DNA of 64,000 nt from Neoaquamicrobium sediminum (GCF_013240295.1 NZ_JABETK010000003.1:496001-560000); one strand, 5' to 3'. Positions 38,631 through 48,286 are shown, numbered from the stretch's first letter. Program-made: numbers and translations. Notes: generated from the sequence alone by a model not told the origin.

Positions 38631-39572
38631 CTCAAAAGAAACGGCCTCCGGCAAACCCGGGGCGGTTCAGAGGCGTACTTCCGCCTGCTGCACTCAGTCG
38701 AGATTTTCCAGCGTCTGCCGCACCTCTTCCGGCAGGTACTCCCAGTCTGATCCGTCAGTCTTCATTGGCCTGCGATCCGCCAGGTCGGTTACGGCGACAC
38801 TTAAATTGGCCCAACCGTCGCGCATGATGCTGCCCGAGACAACAATCGCAGCGAAGGGGTCGAGCCACCAGATGCCAACGCCCAGTCCGATCACACCGGC
38901 CGCGGCGGCCGTTTCCGACATCCAGTCGGCGCGCATGATCGCCGCGTCCGCATGCAGGATTTTGTCGTGCAGGCAGGGTGCTAGCCTTGTCTTCATGCGC
39001 CCAGGAAGAAGGATGGACGGCCGTGTAGAGCAGGGCTATCAGCATCGGCCAGCCGGCCCAGATCGAATGCCCCAGGAATGTGACTGTGCCGATAGTCGCC
39101 TTCTCCTGAGAAATCAGTTTCAGACCACCCTCGATCAGCAGAAACAACCCCATTGTCGACAGCGCCAACGCTGCGATGAGGTGGCCGATCGAGGTTGCGC
39201 GGTGCAGGCCGTAGGGAAAGTTGTCGGTGGGCGCGCGCCGCGCCAGCCTGGTGCAGACGAGGAACGCCACTGCCGGCACTATGCTGACCGCGTCCTCGAA
39301 GAAGCTCGTGCGCATTGCCTGCGAACTGCCCATGACGAAGAATAGAAACGCAGTGGAGCTGGCGATATAGCCCACCGCGATCCACTCCAGGCGCCGAGCC
39401 CGCGCGTAGACGTAGGCTATCTCTTGCGGAAATTCATGTGCGGTGATGGTTCTCACGGTCCCGCCTCCGTGGCTGATCGACCCGTACTGCCGGAACGCTT
39501 GAGCGACGGTTGGGTTCGCCCAGTATGGAACATCGGGCGATGGAACCCGTTCCAACCATTTGGAAGAGGACG

Positions 39573-39863
39573 ATGGCTAGATCGACAAAAGACTGGTCTG
39601 CAAAGGTGACCGAGGAGAGTGACGCGCTCGATCTCGAAGAAGATGTCTTTCTACGGGACGACCCCAAGGACGTCGCGCGTTCGCTGAAAAGATCAGCTGA
39701 ACGAAGCGACCGACGTAATACCGAGCCGTTTCGCTCCGCGATGTCGATGCTGACTTTCTACATCAACCGTGCGGGCAAGAACTTGCGCGCCAGACGACGC
39801 CGCGTGCTCGAGGATGCGAAGGACGAACTACGAACGCTCTATGGCAGGAAGAGGAAGAACTGA
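39573..39863 (+). CDS. DUF3175 domain protein
   Basis: 96 residues: ARSTKDWSAKVTEESDALDL, FLRDDPKDVARSLKRSAERS, EPFRSAMSMLTFYINRAGKN and RRRVLEDAKDELRTLYGR. This matches DUF3175 over its whole length. The protein is highly basic and probably cytoplasmic; function unknown. ATG at 39573 follows GGAAGAGGA and is chosen over upstream ATGs. Its stop overlaps the next start (TGATG), so the two are co-translated. Confidence 0.88.
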   Translation: MARSTKDWSAKVTEESDALDLEEDVFLRDDPKDVARSLKRSAERSDRRNTEPFRSAMSMLTFYINRAGKNLRARRRRVLEDAKDELRTLYGRKRKN

Positions 39864-40078
39864 TGACTGCGAAACAGACGGCGAACAGGCGAGAGACCGG
39901 AAAGCGGATCGCGAAGCCTGTGCGTAGCGACGATCCCTCCCACGCGTTTTCTCAGGAGGCGGCAGAAAACCGGAAACCTGCCGGACGTTTCGGTCTGTCT
40001 GAACCGGTCGACCAAACGCAGGCGCAGACCCACAAGTCGGAAGGTGTGGATCCAAGCAGAAAAACGACACGCCGGTGA
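39863..40078 (+). CDS. Small polar protein coupled to the DUF3175 gene
   Basis: 71 residues, rich in Lys, Arg, Glu, Gln and Ser, with no hydrophobic core, so it is probably disordered. The start overlaps the DUF3175 stop. I do not recognise it. The coupling is the main support that it is real. Confidence 0.5.
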   Translation: MTAKQTANRRETGKRIAKPVRSDDPSHAFSQEAAENRKPAGRFGLSEPVDQTQAQTHKSEGVDPSRKTTRR

Positions 40079-40256
40079 TCGGTAGACGGCTTTCAACCCT
40101 TACCGCGAATGGCAAAATGGAGAGTGCCTACTGGGTAACTCCATACGGCTCACGAGAGAGATCGTCGACGAGGTTTAGGGTGCAACACATGCTCCAGCCC
40201 CGGAGGATAATACGTCCAAAGATTCATTTGACCGGTGCTATTGGTACCCCTGCGCC

Positions 40257-40513
40257 TGCTTGTAGAGATCGCCGAATTCGTCGGTCTGGGCGTTCCAGCC
40301 CCAACCAAACTTGGCCTTCTCCCGCAGCTTGCCGACGATGATCGAGCCGTCGGCACCGGCATTCTCGGCGATCTGGCGGACCGGCGCCTCGATCGCGCGG
40401 CGTACGATCTCAACTCCCGTCCGCTGATCCGCGTTGTCGACCGGGATGGTCTCCAGTGCCTTGGCCGCCCTCAGCAGAGCAACACCACCGCAAGGCAATG
40501 CACCCTCTTTGAA
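40257..40513 (-). pseudogene. groL internal fragment
   Basis: Closely matches the groL segment at about 45730-45990 on the same strand: GGVALLRAAKALETI, DNADQRTGVEIVRRAIEAPV, RQIAENAGADGSIIVGKLRE and KFGWGWNAQTDEFGDLYKQ, corresponding to roughly residues 405-485 of GroEL. Both ends stop abruptly. It abuts a usg fragment, so it is a relic of a second groESL-usg region. Confidence 0.85.
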
Positions 40514-40515
40514 AG

Positions 40516-40722
40516 ACACTATCATTTGCCGGACCACCCCTCCTCCAGCTCTATGTCTGGCAGGAATACGACCTTGCATCCAACTTCCCCGAACTGCGCG
40601 GATTCCTGGAATACTGGAGGGAGACGCTGGAAGGGCCGCTTCATTTCGTGCACGTCGCCCACCACCGTCTAATCAGACCATCGGAATGGAGGGCCTTCGA
40701 CGGCATCCTATCGGTTCACTGA
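40516..40722 (+). pseudogene. usg 3' fragment
   Basis: Nucleotide match to the 3' two-thirds of usg (48357-48565), from the codons for YHMPDHP to the TGA, with several substitutions and a short deletion after the Pro-Asp-His-Pro codons that puts the frame out. It joins the groL fragment directly at about 40514. Confidence 0.8.
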
Positions 40723-41032
40723 GCGATCTGGGCGGTATTTCCAGTCTTGCAAGCCGGCCAGCCCCACACAGGGCTAACTGTAGCATGGTAGCCAGGCATC
40801 AGGTGGGCATGTTTCGCGGCCTTGATGAAGCGTCGTCTCGCTGCTTTTGCGCTGCACCAGCCGTCGAGCGCATTACGGCACGCCATGCATGCCTTTCGCC
40901 AGCTGCGTCCGCGGGCCCATAGCGGCCACTCATTCTGGAGACATTCGATTGCCTCAAAGCTGGTTGCAACCTTGCGCTGGCTGCCGCGGGCAAAACCACG
41001 GTCACCGGCTCGGAAAACGTGACATCATTCAT
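40716..41032 (-). CDS. DUF982 protein, copy 2 (one frame break)
   Basis: MNDVTFSEPVTVVLP, then (one C restored near 40988, at a CCCGCGG site) GSQRKVATSFEAIECLQNEW, P, KACMACRNALDGWCSAKAAR and RRFIKAAKHAHLMP. The SFEAxExLxxxWP, ACxxALxG and ARxxFIxAA features define DUF982. The start at 41032 has GGAGGAAG ahead of it. The extended C-terminal tail overlaps the usg remnant on the other strand. Function unknown. Confidence 0.75.
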
Positions 41033-41157
41033 CACTTCCTCCGCTTGTTTTGGTCGTCTTTTGAAAACGTAATTGGCCAAGCAAACCTTGGGCCCTCGTC
41101 CAAGATGGGCAACGACTGTTCTCTCTTCAAGGAGCCAGAGGCCGCCGCCGCACGGCA

Positions 41158-41373
41158 TCATCTCTCGTCATCATCATCCAGTATGTCGATCAGCCTGCTG
41201 ACCATGGGACCTGGCAGCGGACGTCCGGCACCGATGAGCGCTTCCTCGTTGTTGAGCCATTCCCATGCCTCGCGCAACTCTTCTATCGATGCTTCCGAGG
41301 CTATCAGTTCCACGACCAGCACTTCATCGGTGGGTCCCAGAACAGATATGACGTCAGCGCGTGTGATCGGCAT
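41158..41373 (-). CDS. Small conserved acidic protein
   Basis: 71 residues: ITRADVISVLGPTDEVLVVE, LIASEASIEELREAWEWLNN, EEALIGAGRPLPGPMVSRLI and DILDDDDE. I have seen small rhizobial proteins with the same ITRxDVxxVLGP and AWxWLNNxEAL pattern, all uncharacterised. ATG at 41373 is seven bases after GGAGG. It diverges from the hsp20 gene, so the two share an intergenic control region. Confidence 0.75.
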   Translation of the reverse strand: MPITRADVISVLGPTDEVLVVELIASEASIEELREAWEWLNNEEALIGAGRPLPGPMVSRLIDILDDDDER

Positions 41374-41479
41374 GTTCAATCCTCCATCGGTTCAACATGC
41401 TTGAAGCCATGATGGCAAACCCAAGGTCACGTCCAAAGTTCCGCCGGTTCGAAGAAGGCCTTGACGGGCCAGCACTGAA

Positions 41480-41582
41480 TTCCCAAATCGATATTGCCGG
41501 TTGCCTGCGGGGCCGGCATGGTCAGGAGCGCCGGCTTCTTGGCGCTCCTCGTACCCATGTTGCTCAAACGGAGGATATGGCT
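41480..41582 (+). promoter_or_regulatory. Candidate ROSE-like RNA thermometer ahead of hsp20
   Basis: Rhizobial hsp20 leaders often carry a ROSE element, in which U(U/C)GCU pairs with the Shine-Dalgarno region. Here TTGCT at 41560-41564 is followed by CAAAC and GGAGGAT (41570-41576), close to the ROSE core TTGCTCCTTGGAGGAT. A stable upstream hairpin (GGAGCGCC / GGCGCTCC, 41525-41548) and GC-rich sequence before it fit the multi-hairpin layout. The full fold was not computed. Confidence 0.65.
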
Positions 41583-42056
41583 ATGAGAACCGCATTCGAC
41601 TTTTCACCACTCTACCGGTCAAGCATCGGCTTCGACCGCGTTTTCGACCTGCTCGAAAACGCCAGCCAGACGACTGCCGTCGATAACTGGCCTCCTTACG
41701 ACATCGCCAGAACGGGCGAAGACGCCTACCGCATCACGATGGCGGTGGCTGGCTTTGGTCAGGACGAATTATCCATAACGCAGGAACGGAACCTGCTACT
41801 GGTCTCTGGCCAAAAATCCCCAGAGGATGAAGGAGAATACCTGCACCGCGGCATCGCGGGCCGGGCCTTTCAGCGCCGCTTCGAATTGGCCGACCACGTC
41901 CAGGTGACCGGCGCCGGCCTCGAAAACGGCCTGCTGACCGTCGATCTCAAGCGTGAGATTCCCGAAGAGATGAAACCGCGCCGGATCGAGATCGGCAGCG
42001 CCGATACGCCCAAGGTCGAACACCGCAAGGGCGGAACCGACAAACAGGCTGCCTGA
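41583..42056 (+). CDS. Small heat shock protein Hsp20, IbpA type
   Basis: 157 residues: an N-terminal FDFSPLYRSSIGFDRVFDLL arm, then the alpha-crystallin domain with PPYDIARTGEDAYRITMAVA, GFGQDELSITQERNLLLVSG, YLHRGIAGRAFQRRFELADH and LENGLLTVDLKREIPEE (GLLTVDL is the family IXI/GVL-type motif region). An ATP-independent holdase. Of two ATGs, 41583 is eight bases from GAGG and is chosen. Likely heat-induced through the leader just upstream. Intact. Confidence 0.93.
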   Translation: MRTAFDFSPLYRSSIGFDRVFDLLENASQTTAVDNWPPYDIARTGEDAYRITMAVAGFGQDELSITQERNLLLVSGQKSPEDEGEYLHRGIAGRAFQRRFELADHVQVTGAGLENGLLTVDLKREIPEEMKPRRIEIGSADTPKVEHRKGGTDKQAA

Positions 42057-42081
42057 GCGGTCCCGTACGCGAGAGCTGACA

Positions 42082-42104
42082 GGGCCGGGCTGTAGGCCCG
42101 GTCC
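42082..42104 (+). terminator. Hairpin between the two hsp20 genes
   Basis: GGGCCGGGC-TGTAG-GCCCGGTCC type stem of nine pairs (one G-T), 25 bases after the first hsp20 stop, without a T-run. May attenuate read-through into the second hsp20 gene. Confidence 0.4.
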
Positions 42105-42152
42105 TCGTCGACGGCTTTGTTGCGAACTACCGAAACTGAAAGGAGAATGACA

Positions 42153-42668
42153 ATGAGTTTGCGTGACGTGATCCCTTGGAACCGGGAGCGAGGTCAGGTT
42201 CCCGCCGTGTTTCGCGACGGCGATACGCGCGACCCGTTCCTCTCGCTGCATCGCGAGATGAACCGGCTGTTCGACGATGTGTTTCGAGGCTTTGGTGGCC
42301 ATGCGGCTACCCTCGGCAGAGCCTCATCGTTTGGTGGAAGTTGGCCCAACGTGGAGGTGTCCGACAACGAAAAGGAAATACGCGTAACCGCTGAGGTCGC
42401 CGGCCTCGAGGCGGAGGACATCGAAGTGCTGCTCGAGGATGGCGTGCTGACGCTACGGGGCGAGAAGAGAGCCGAGTCCGAGGAGAAGGATCGTCGATTC
42501 TCCGAACGCTTCTACGGCCGCTTTGAGCGCCGGATACCGTTCGGTTATGAAATCGACGACGATAAGGTAAGCGCAGATTTCAAGAGTGGTGTTCTCACCG
42601 TCACTCTACCCAAAACCGAACGCGCTCAGGCAAAGAGCAAGCGGATTACAATTAACGGTACTGGTTGA
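42153..42668 (+). CDS. Small heat shock protein Hsp20, HspH/class A-like
   Basis: 171 residues: RDVIPWNRERGQVPAVFRDG, FLSLHREMNRLFDDVFRGFG, then the crystallin domain PNVEVSDNEKEIRVTAEVAG, LEAEDIEVLLEDGVLTLRGE, FYGRFERRIPFGYEIDDDKV and FKSGVLTVTLPKTE. The GVLTVTLPK signature is intact. ATG at 42153 is seven bases from AGGAG. It is of a different subclass from its neighbour, so the pair probably form distinct oligomers. Intact. Confidence 0.94.
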   Translation: MSLRDVIPWNRERGQVPAVFRDGDTRDPFLSLHREMNRLFDDVFRGFGGHAATLGRASSFGGSWPNVEVSDNEKEIRVTAEVAGLEAEDIEVLLEDGVLTLRGEKRAESEEKDRRFSERFYGRFERRIPFGYEIDDDKVSADFKSGVLTVTLPKTERAQAKSKRITINGTG

Positions 42669-43030
42669 ACCTGCCTACCGCTCGAAGGCTGCGAAACCAG
42701 CCAGCCTTCGGACGGTCTTTTCCGCCGCCCCATAGAGCTTGGGATGTGCCGCACGCAATGATCGAGAGGAGCCCCCTCGTGCCCGCGTCAAAGCAATCGA
42801 GCGCGCAGCGTGACTATGCTGCCAGAAGCCGAGAGTGTTCGGAGCTTGTAGCGTACATCCGATAGGTTTTGGGATCGACGGTAGCGGTCCTCCGCCACCA
42901 ACGCCGCCGTTGCCCTCTACATTGCGATATTGCCGCCGTTCACCACATCGCTAAATGTTATGATCAAAACGGCCCTATTTTGGCTATAGTTTTCCGCACC
43001 AAGCCCTTGGCTGGCAGGGGAGCGGAACGC
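42669..43030. other. Gap with a possible gene remnant
   Basis: No complete gene. A plus-strand patch at 42760-42865 ends SSAQRDYAARSRECSELVAY, reminiscent of the start of small rhizobial proteins with repeated DYxxRAxEC motifs, and then stops. Immediate upstream of 43031 lies the left side of an IS3-type orfA remnant. Confidence 0.35.
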
Positions 43031-43155
43031 ATGATACCATCGCAGTTCACGGACGCGCAGAAGACGTTCATCATCGATCAGGCGCAGGATGGGACGTCTG
43101 TTGGAGAAGTCTCCCGGAAGGCAGGCATCAGCTAGGCGACGTGCTCTGTGGATGC
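43031..43155 (+). pseudogene. IS3-type transposase OrfA remnant
   Basis: MIPSQFTDAQKTFIIDQAQD, GTSVGEVSRKAGIS matches the helix-turn-helix start of IS3-family OrfA proteins. A TAG replaces the CAG expected in ISQAT, and homology ends within a few codons. No orfB follows, so only a 5' scrap of the element remains. Confidence 0.7.
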
Positions 43156-43236
43156 TAGAACTTGACGTCACGGCTAGCTCGGAGAAGCGACCGCGAAGCA
43201 GTAATGCCTGGCCTAGCTAGGAATCCGCCGACAGCC

Positions 43237-43523
43237 TTAAGCGACCAGCCGACAGCCTTCGGTTCGGGAGTATGAAATGATGTTCGGTACAATTATGCCG
43301 TTGCGGCGCGCAAATGCAGCGAAAGTGGCACGCACGGTTTCGGCGTCAATCTCACCGGCAACGCCCGCCTTACAGGCGTTGAGTATCACCATGTGAGCCC
43401 CGTTGCGGCTGGAATCGGGCCAATCGCGAAGCAGTGCGTAGGCCTCCAGCACCGTTTCGATACGTCTGGGAATGCCATTCCCACCAGAATCATGATCGGC
43501 TCCTCAATGGATAGATGCGGCAT
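43237..43523 (-). CDS. DUF982 protein, copy 3 (one frame break)
   Basis: With one G restored near 43480 the protein reads MPHLSIEEPIMILVGNGIPR, RIETVLEAYALLRDWPDSSR, NGAHMVILNACKAGVAGEID, AETVRATFAAFARRNGI, about 95 residues. The EAxxLLRDWP and AxxxxxNACKAGVAGEIxAE features match DUF982. It is the third member in the window, downstream of htrA on the same strand. Function unknown. Confidence 0.75.
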
Positions 43524-43816
43524 GTGTCGATCCTTTCCTAGATAATTGTCGCGGCGCCGCTGTGCCGGCGAGAAGGCTACGTCCCTCCAGTGGAACTTGC
43601 ATCATTGTCAACGATGCGGGCTTCAGTGGTTGGCACGTTGGTGTTGCGCTCGTCGAGACAATCTGCACGGTCTCCCTAGTATCAGGCACGGGCAACGAAC
43701 TGTGCAGTCTGACTAGCACCTCGAGCCACGCCGCCACGGCGAGCGGCACATGAAGTTCCTCATCATCGTCTCTTTGAGATGGTTGCACGCGCTAAGTAAG
43801 GTGGGGATGGCTCTAG
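43524..43816. other. Gap between htrA and the third DUF982 gene
   Basis: A minus-strand frame at 43504-43788 (94 codons from GTG, no ribosome site) is open but unrecognised, with mixed codon use. I regard it as possible but unsupported. Confidence 0.3.
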
Positions 43817-45183
43817 TCATCGGATAACCAGAAGCAGGCGGTTTCCGCCGCGAAACAAATCGAGCGCAATGGTGCCGCGCGCGGCACGCAAGGCGCTTGA
43901 GAGGTCCTCCCTCGATTGAACGGGCTGACGATTCACGGCGACGATGACGTCTCCGGCGCGCAGTCCTGCCATCGCGGCAGCGCTGTTGGGCTCCACCGTT
44001 TCGACGAAGACGTTTCCGGAGGCATCTTGTAAGATCGCTCCGGACAACTTCTGGGGGAATGTTGCGGCGATCGCGCCACCATTGTCAGCTTCGATTCGAA
44101 CCCGGGCCACATTTCTTTCACCGTCGCGCAGCCAGGCGATCTCAACAGTCGAGCCAACCGGCGTCAGCCCGATACGGTTTCTCAGATCGGGCGCCCCAGT
44201 GATTTCCTGCCCATCCACTGCAACGATCACGTCGCCTGCCTGAAGGCCGACATGTGCCGCTGGCGCCTGCTCTTCGACGCTCCCTACAACCGCGCCCCTT
44301 ATCCTCTCGATGCCGAGCGCCTCGGCCAGGTCGGGCGTCAGATCCTGAATTGCGACGCCAATTCGGCCCCGACTGACCTGACCGTGCTCTATGAGTTGCC
44401 GCATGACCGCCTGTGCCATGTCGATCGGTACTGCAAATCCGATTCCAACATTGCCGCCGGCCGGCGCGATGATCGCGGTATTGATGCCGACGAGGCGGCC
44501 ATCCCCCGTGATCAGTGCCCCGCCCGAATTGCCTGGGTTGATCGACGCATCTGTCTGTATGAAGTCCTCGTAGCCCTCGACATTGATGCCGCTGCGGCCC
44601 AGCGCGCTGACGATGCCGGACGTTACCGTCTGGCCAAGGCCGAAGGGATTGCCGATGGCAACGACGTCATCGCCAACCCGAAGCAGATCAGGGTTACCGA
44701 TCGGCAACTCAGTCAGCCTTTCGGCCTCAATCTTCAATACCGCGATGTCGGTGGCCTTATCGCTGCCGACAAGCTCCGCCGCAAAGCGACGACGGTCCTT
44801 CAACGTCACGGCGATGTCACCGGCGCCTTCAATGACGTGGTGATTGGTCAGAACATAGCCGTTCGCGGCATCAACAATGACGCCGGAGCCGGCACTCATC
44901 TTGTGTCGCTGCTGCGGCATCTGCGGCAGGTCGAAGAAGCGGCGATAATAAGGGTCGTTGAACAGCGGGTTGGTTTCTGCCGGCGCGCGCGAGGTTACGG
45001 CGATGTTGACGACAGCCGGCGTCACATCTTCCAGCACATCTGCAAGGGAACGCGCTTCGACGGTTTCCGCAAATGGAGATTGTGCGGCGACGGGGCCACG
45101 GCGCATCCCGAGAAGGCCAGGAAAATGGTGGTGACAACAACGGCGAAGAATCGCTGCGCACGCGGTGGCATATACACGATCAT
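43817..45183 (-). CDS. HtrA/DegP-family periplasmic serine protease (one frame break)
   Basis: A signal peptide (RAQRFFAVVVTTIFLAFSG) lies in a different frame from the rest until one G is restored near 45107. The trypsin-like domain has the catalytic triad in YVLTNHHVIEGAGDI (His), DKATDIAVLKIE (Asp) and ASINPGNSGGALITGDGRLV (Ser). Two PDZ domains follow (IRGAVVGSVEEQAPAAHVGL, QAGDVIVAVDGQEITG; and VETVEPNSAAAMAGLRAGDV). About 455 residues. Degrades or refolds misfolded envelope proteins; fits the heat-shock neighbours. The start at 45183 follows GGGAGA. Confidence 0.9.
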
Positions 45184-45290
45184 CTTCAGTCTCCCGAAAA
45201 CGTCCTTCTCCCTGGTTCGGAAGGCGGCGGTCGGGTCTGCCGCCTTCGTCGGTGTCAAAAAATCATCCAGCCGCCATGAGCGGCATTGGC

Positions 45291-45518
45291 TCATCCCTCG
45301 CGGTTACGCGTAGGTGACGGCCGTGAGGCGCTCTGCGCTGACAGAAACATCAGTGTCGAAGCCACTGTCCGGCGGTTCCACCCGGCAGTTTCCGCCTTGG
45401 CAAGCAACCCTTCAAGCCACGGCTTGAACGTTGAGCGGCATTCCGCCTGATGGCCAACGAAATCGCTCGGCGGACAATTCGGTGGAGCGATCGTGCCGAT
45501 ATTGGGGACCATGTTCAT
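45291..45518 (-). CDS. Small conserved protein between groL and htrA
   Basis: 75 residues: MNMVPNIGTIAPPNCPPSDF, VGHQAECRSTFKPWLEGLLA, KAETAGWNRRTVASTLMFLS. The last part looks helical. ATG at 45518 follows GGGAGGCTGTC. Similar short proteins occur beside groESL and htrA in rhizobial stress clusters as far as I can recall; function unknown. Confidence 0.7.
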   Translation of the reverse strand: MNMVPNIGTIAPPNCPPSDFVGHQAECRSTFKPWLEGLLAKAETAGWNRRTVASTLMFLSAQSASRPSPTRNREG

Positions 45519-45540
45519 GACAGCCTCCCTGATCGATGAT

Positions 45541-45566
45541 GCCTGCGCCCGTAATCGGGCGCAGGC
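45541..45566 (-). terminator. Hairpin after groL
   Basis: A perfect 11-bp stem, GCCTGCGCCCG / CGGGCGCAGGC with a 4-base loop, 13 bases past the groL stop. No T-run follows on the minus strand, so it may protect the transcript end rather than terminate fully. Confidence 0.6.
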
Positions 45567-45578
45567 TTCGCAGTTGAT

Positions 45579-47206
<1,628 letters not shown>

Positions 47207-47262
47207 TGGATCACTCCTTCAGTAGGCAGCTTTCGTTGACTGGTTGAGAAACGGAAGAAGCC

Positions 47263-47577
47263 TTAAGCGGCCTTCTTCAGTGCGGCGGTCGCATCGATCA
47301 CGCCCATGACGTCACTCTCCTTCATGATGAGGAGGTCTTCGCCGTTGAGCTTGATCTCGGTACCGGACCACTTGCCGAACAGGATGCGGTCGCCAACCTT
47401 CACGTCGAGCTCCACCAGCTTGCCCGCTTCGTCGCGGGCACCGGAACCGACGGCGATGACTTCGCCTTCCTGAGGCTTTTCCTTCGCCGTGTCGGGTATG
47501 ATGATGCCGCCAGCCGTCTTTTCCTCGGCTTCGATGCGGCGGACCAGGATGCGGTCATGCAATGGACGGAACGTCAT
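47263..47577 (-). CDS. groS: Co-chaperonin GroES
   Basis: 104 residues: MTFRPLHDRILVRRIEAEEK, TAGGIIIPDTAKEKPQEGEV (the mobile loop), KVGDRILFGKWSGTEIKLNG and EDLLIMKESDVMGVI. ATG at 47577 follows GAAGGAGAACGAG. First gene of the groESL operon; a CIRCE-like element lies about 150 bases upstream. Intact. Confidence 0.97.
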   Translation of the reverse strand: MTFRPLHDRILVRRIEAEEKTAGGIIIPDTAKEKPQEGEVIAVGSGARDEAGKLVELDVKVGDRILFGKWSGTEIKLNGEDLLIMKESDVMGVIDATAALKKAA

Positions 47578-47911
47578 CTCGTTCTCCTTCAGGACAAACA
47601 AATTTTGAGAGGTTCCTCCGCACCGGACCGGGGTCCGGCACGGGGCGCGCAACCCTTTCGGCATTACGCGCACATGGAGCTAGTTTGAGAAATTTGACGT
47701 TTCAAGAGGGCTGGCGAAAAATTTTGGCACTTGATCGTTACGAGTGCTAGGGGCCTGAAATCGTGCAACTTTCTACGGCGCCCGGATCACTAAAAGGCTT
47801 GATTTTTTCGAAGGAGACGGCAAAATTTTCGCCATGGTCGCGTTCTTGAAACGCGCCAGCAAAAATGGTCGCAACTGGAGTTTGGAACGGCAATCCGAAA
47901 GGAGGTAAGCT
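47578..47911. promoter_or_regulatory. Divergent control region of groESL and the rightward gene pair
   Basis: 334 bases without a gene between groES (leftward) and the gene at 47912 (rightward). It is AT-rich for the window, holds the CIRCE-like site (47724-47750), and has a CTTGAAA box on each strand (minus near 47706-47700, plus near 47847-47853). The spacing to any CCCCAT-like -10 is not canonical for RpoH, so only the CIRCE call is firm. Confidence 0.6.
47724..47750 (-). promoter_or_regulatory. CIRCE-like HrcA operator of groESL
   Basis: TTGGCACTT-N9-GAGTGCTAG, against the consensus TTAGCACTC-N9-GAGTGCTAA: 15 of 18 conserved bases match and the nine-base spacer is exact. It is positioned 147 bases upstream of groES. 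HrcA binding here would repress groESL at normal temperature. Confidence 0.8.
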
Positions 47912-48259
47912 ATGGGCCGAACCGATTTCTCAACGATCATTCCGTCACTCGCGCCTGAAGCAGAGGATGTCGCGCTTGATCGTCTGTTGTCCCCATCGCG
48001 CCATTACAAGCATCCCGATGATGTTGTTCGCGACCCGGAGCTAAATATGGGCGAGAAACGCGCCATTTTGTCATCCTGGGCGTCAGATGCGTGCGCGGTT
48101 GAATCGATGCCGACCCTGCGCCGCCCGCCGGGTATTCCACAGCCAATCTCGTTTAATGTCATCATGGATGCCCTGCGTCGACTGGATCACCCGGACGAGG
48201 CGAGAGCGATGGCGCGCAAGGCGATGCCGGATGGGCATTGGCAGCAACTGGATGCCTGA
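47912..48259 (+). CDS. Conserved rhizobial protein upstream of usg
   Basis: 115 residues: LDRLLSPSRHYKHPDDVVRD, PELNMGEKRAILSSWASDAC, AVESMPTLRRPPGIPQPISF, NVIMDALRRLDHPDEARAMA. The P(A/S)RHY..P.DV..DP.L...EKRAILSSWASDACAVES pattern is widely conserved in Hyphomicrobiales; function unknown. The start at 47912 follows AAAGGAGG. Transcribed with usg, divergently from groESL. Confidence 0.85.
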   Translation: MGRTDFSTIIPSLAPEAEDVALDRLLSPSRHYKHPDDVVRDPELNMGEKRAILSSWASDACAVESMPTLRRPPGIPQPISFNVIMDALRRLDHPDEARAMARKAMPDGHWQQLDA

Positions 48260-48286
48260 CGTTCAAACGGGAACTTGGAGACTTGA

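Larger units (their letters stand above)
37350..38669 (+). mobile_element. IS3-family element (IS51-like), copy 2
   Basis: 1320 bp, inverted relative to copy 1 and identical at its ends. It is flanked on both sides by GAGG (37346-37349 and 38670-38673), a true 4-bp target duplication. Joining the flanks restores the reading frame of the CDF transporter, so this was a simple insertion into that gene. One G fewer than copy 1 near 37753. Confidence 0.95.
37142..39456 (-). pseudogene. Cation diffusion facilitator transporter, broken by an IS3 insertion, a nonsense codon and a frame break
   Basis: The N-terminal membrane part is at 39456-39000 (LEWIAVGYIASSTAFLFFVM, SFFEDAVSIVPAVAFLV, FPYGLHRATSIGHLIAALAL), continuing after one missing base near 39000 with KILHADAAIMRADWMSETAA (the HxxxD zinc-site helix) and LGVGIWWLDPFAAIVVSGSI. 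The cytoplasmic domain then meets a TGA at 38694-38696 where tryptophan is expected (LENLD-stop-VQQAEVRLR). Fifteen bases later the second IS3 copy is inserted with a 4-bp GAGG duplication. The domain resumes at 37349 (EEGHFFMGEAFVVPKAGTAR ... VHDIVIMPVQSLSQ). The GTG start at 39456 follows GGAGGCGGG. It exported divalent metal before inactivation. Confidence 0.88.

Noticed and set aside
33188..38669. An inversion of the segment between the two IS3 copies by homologous recombination
   Set aside because: Copy 2 still has matching GAGG flanks and its target gene rejoins in frame across it, so its two flanks have not been exchanged.
47578..47911. A canonical RpoH promoter upstream of groES (CTTGAAA with a CTCCATGT-like -10)
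   Set aside because: The spacing between the two boxes is about 20 bases after CTTGAAA, longer than the known range, so I report only the CIRCE site.
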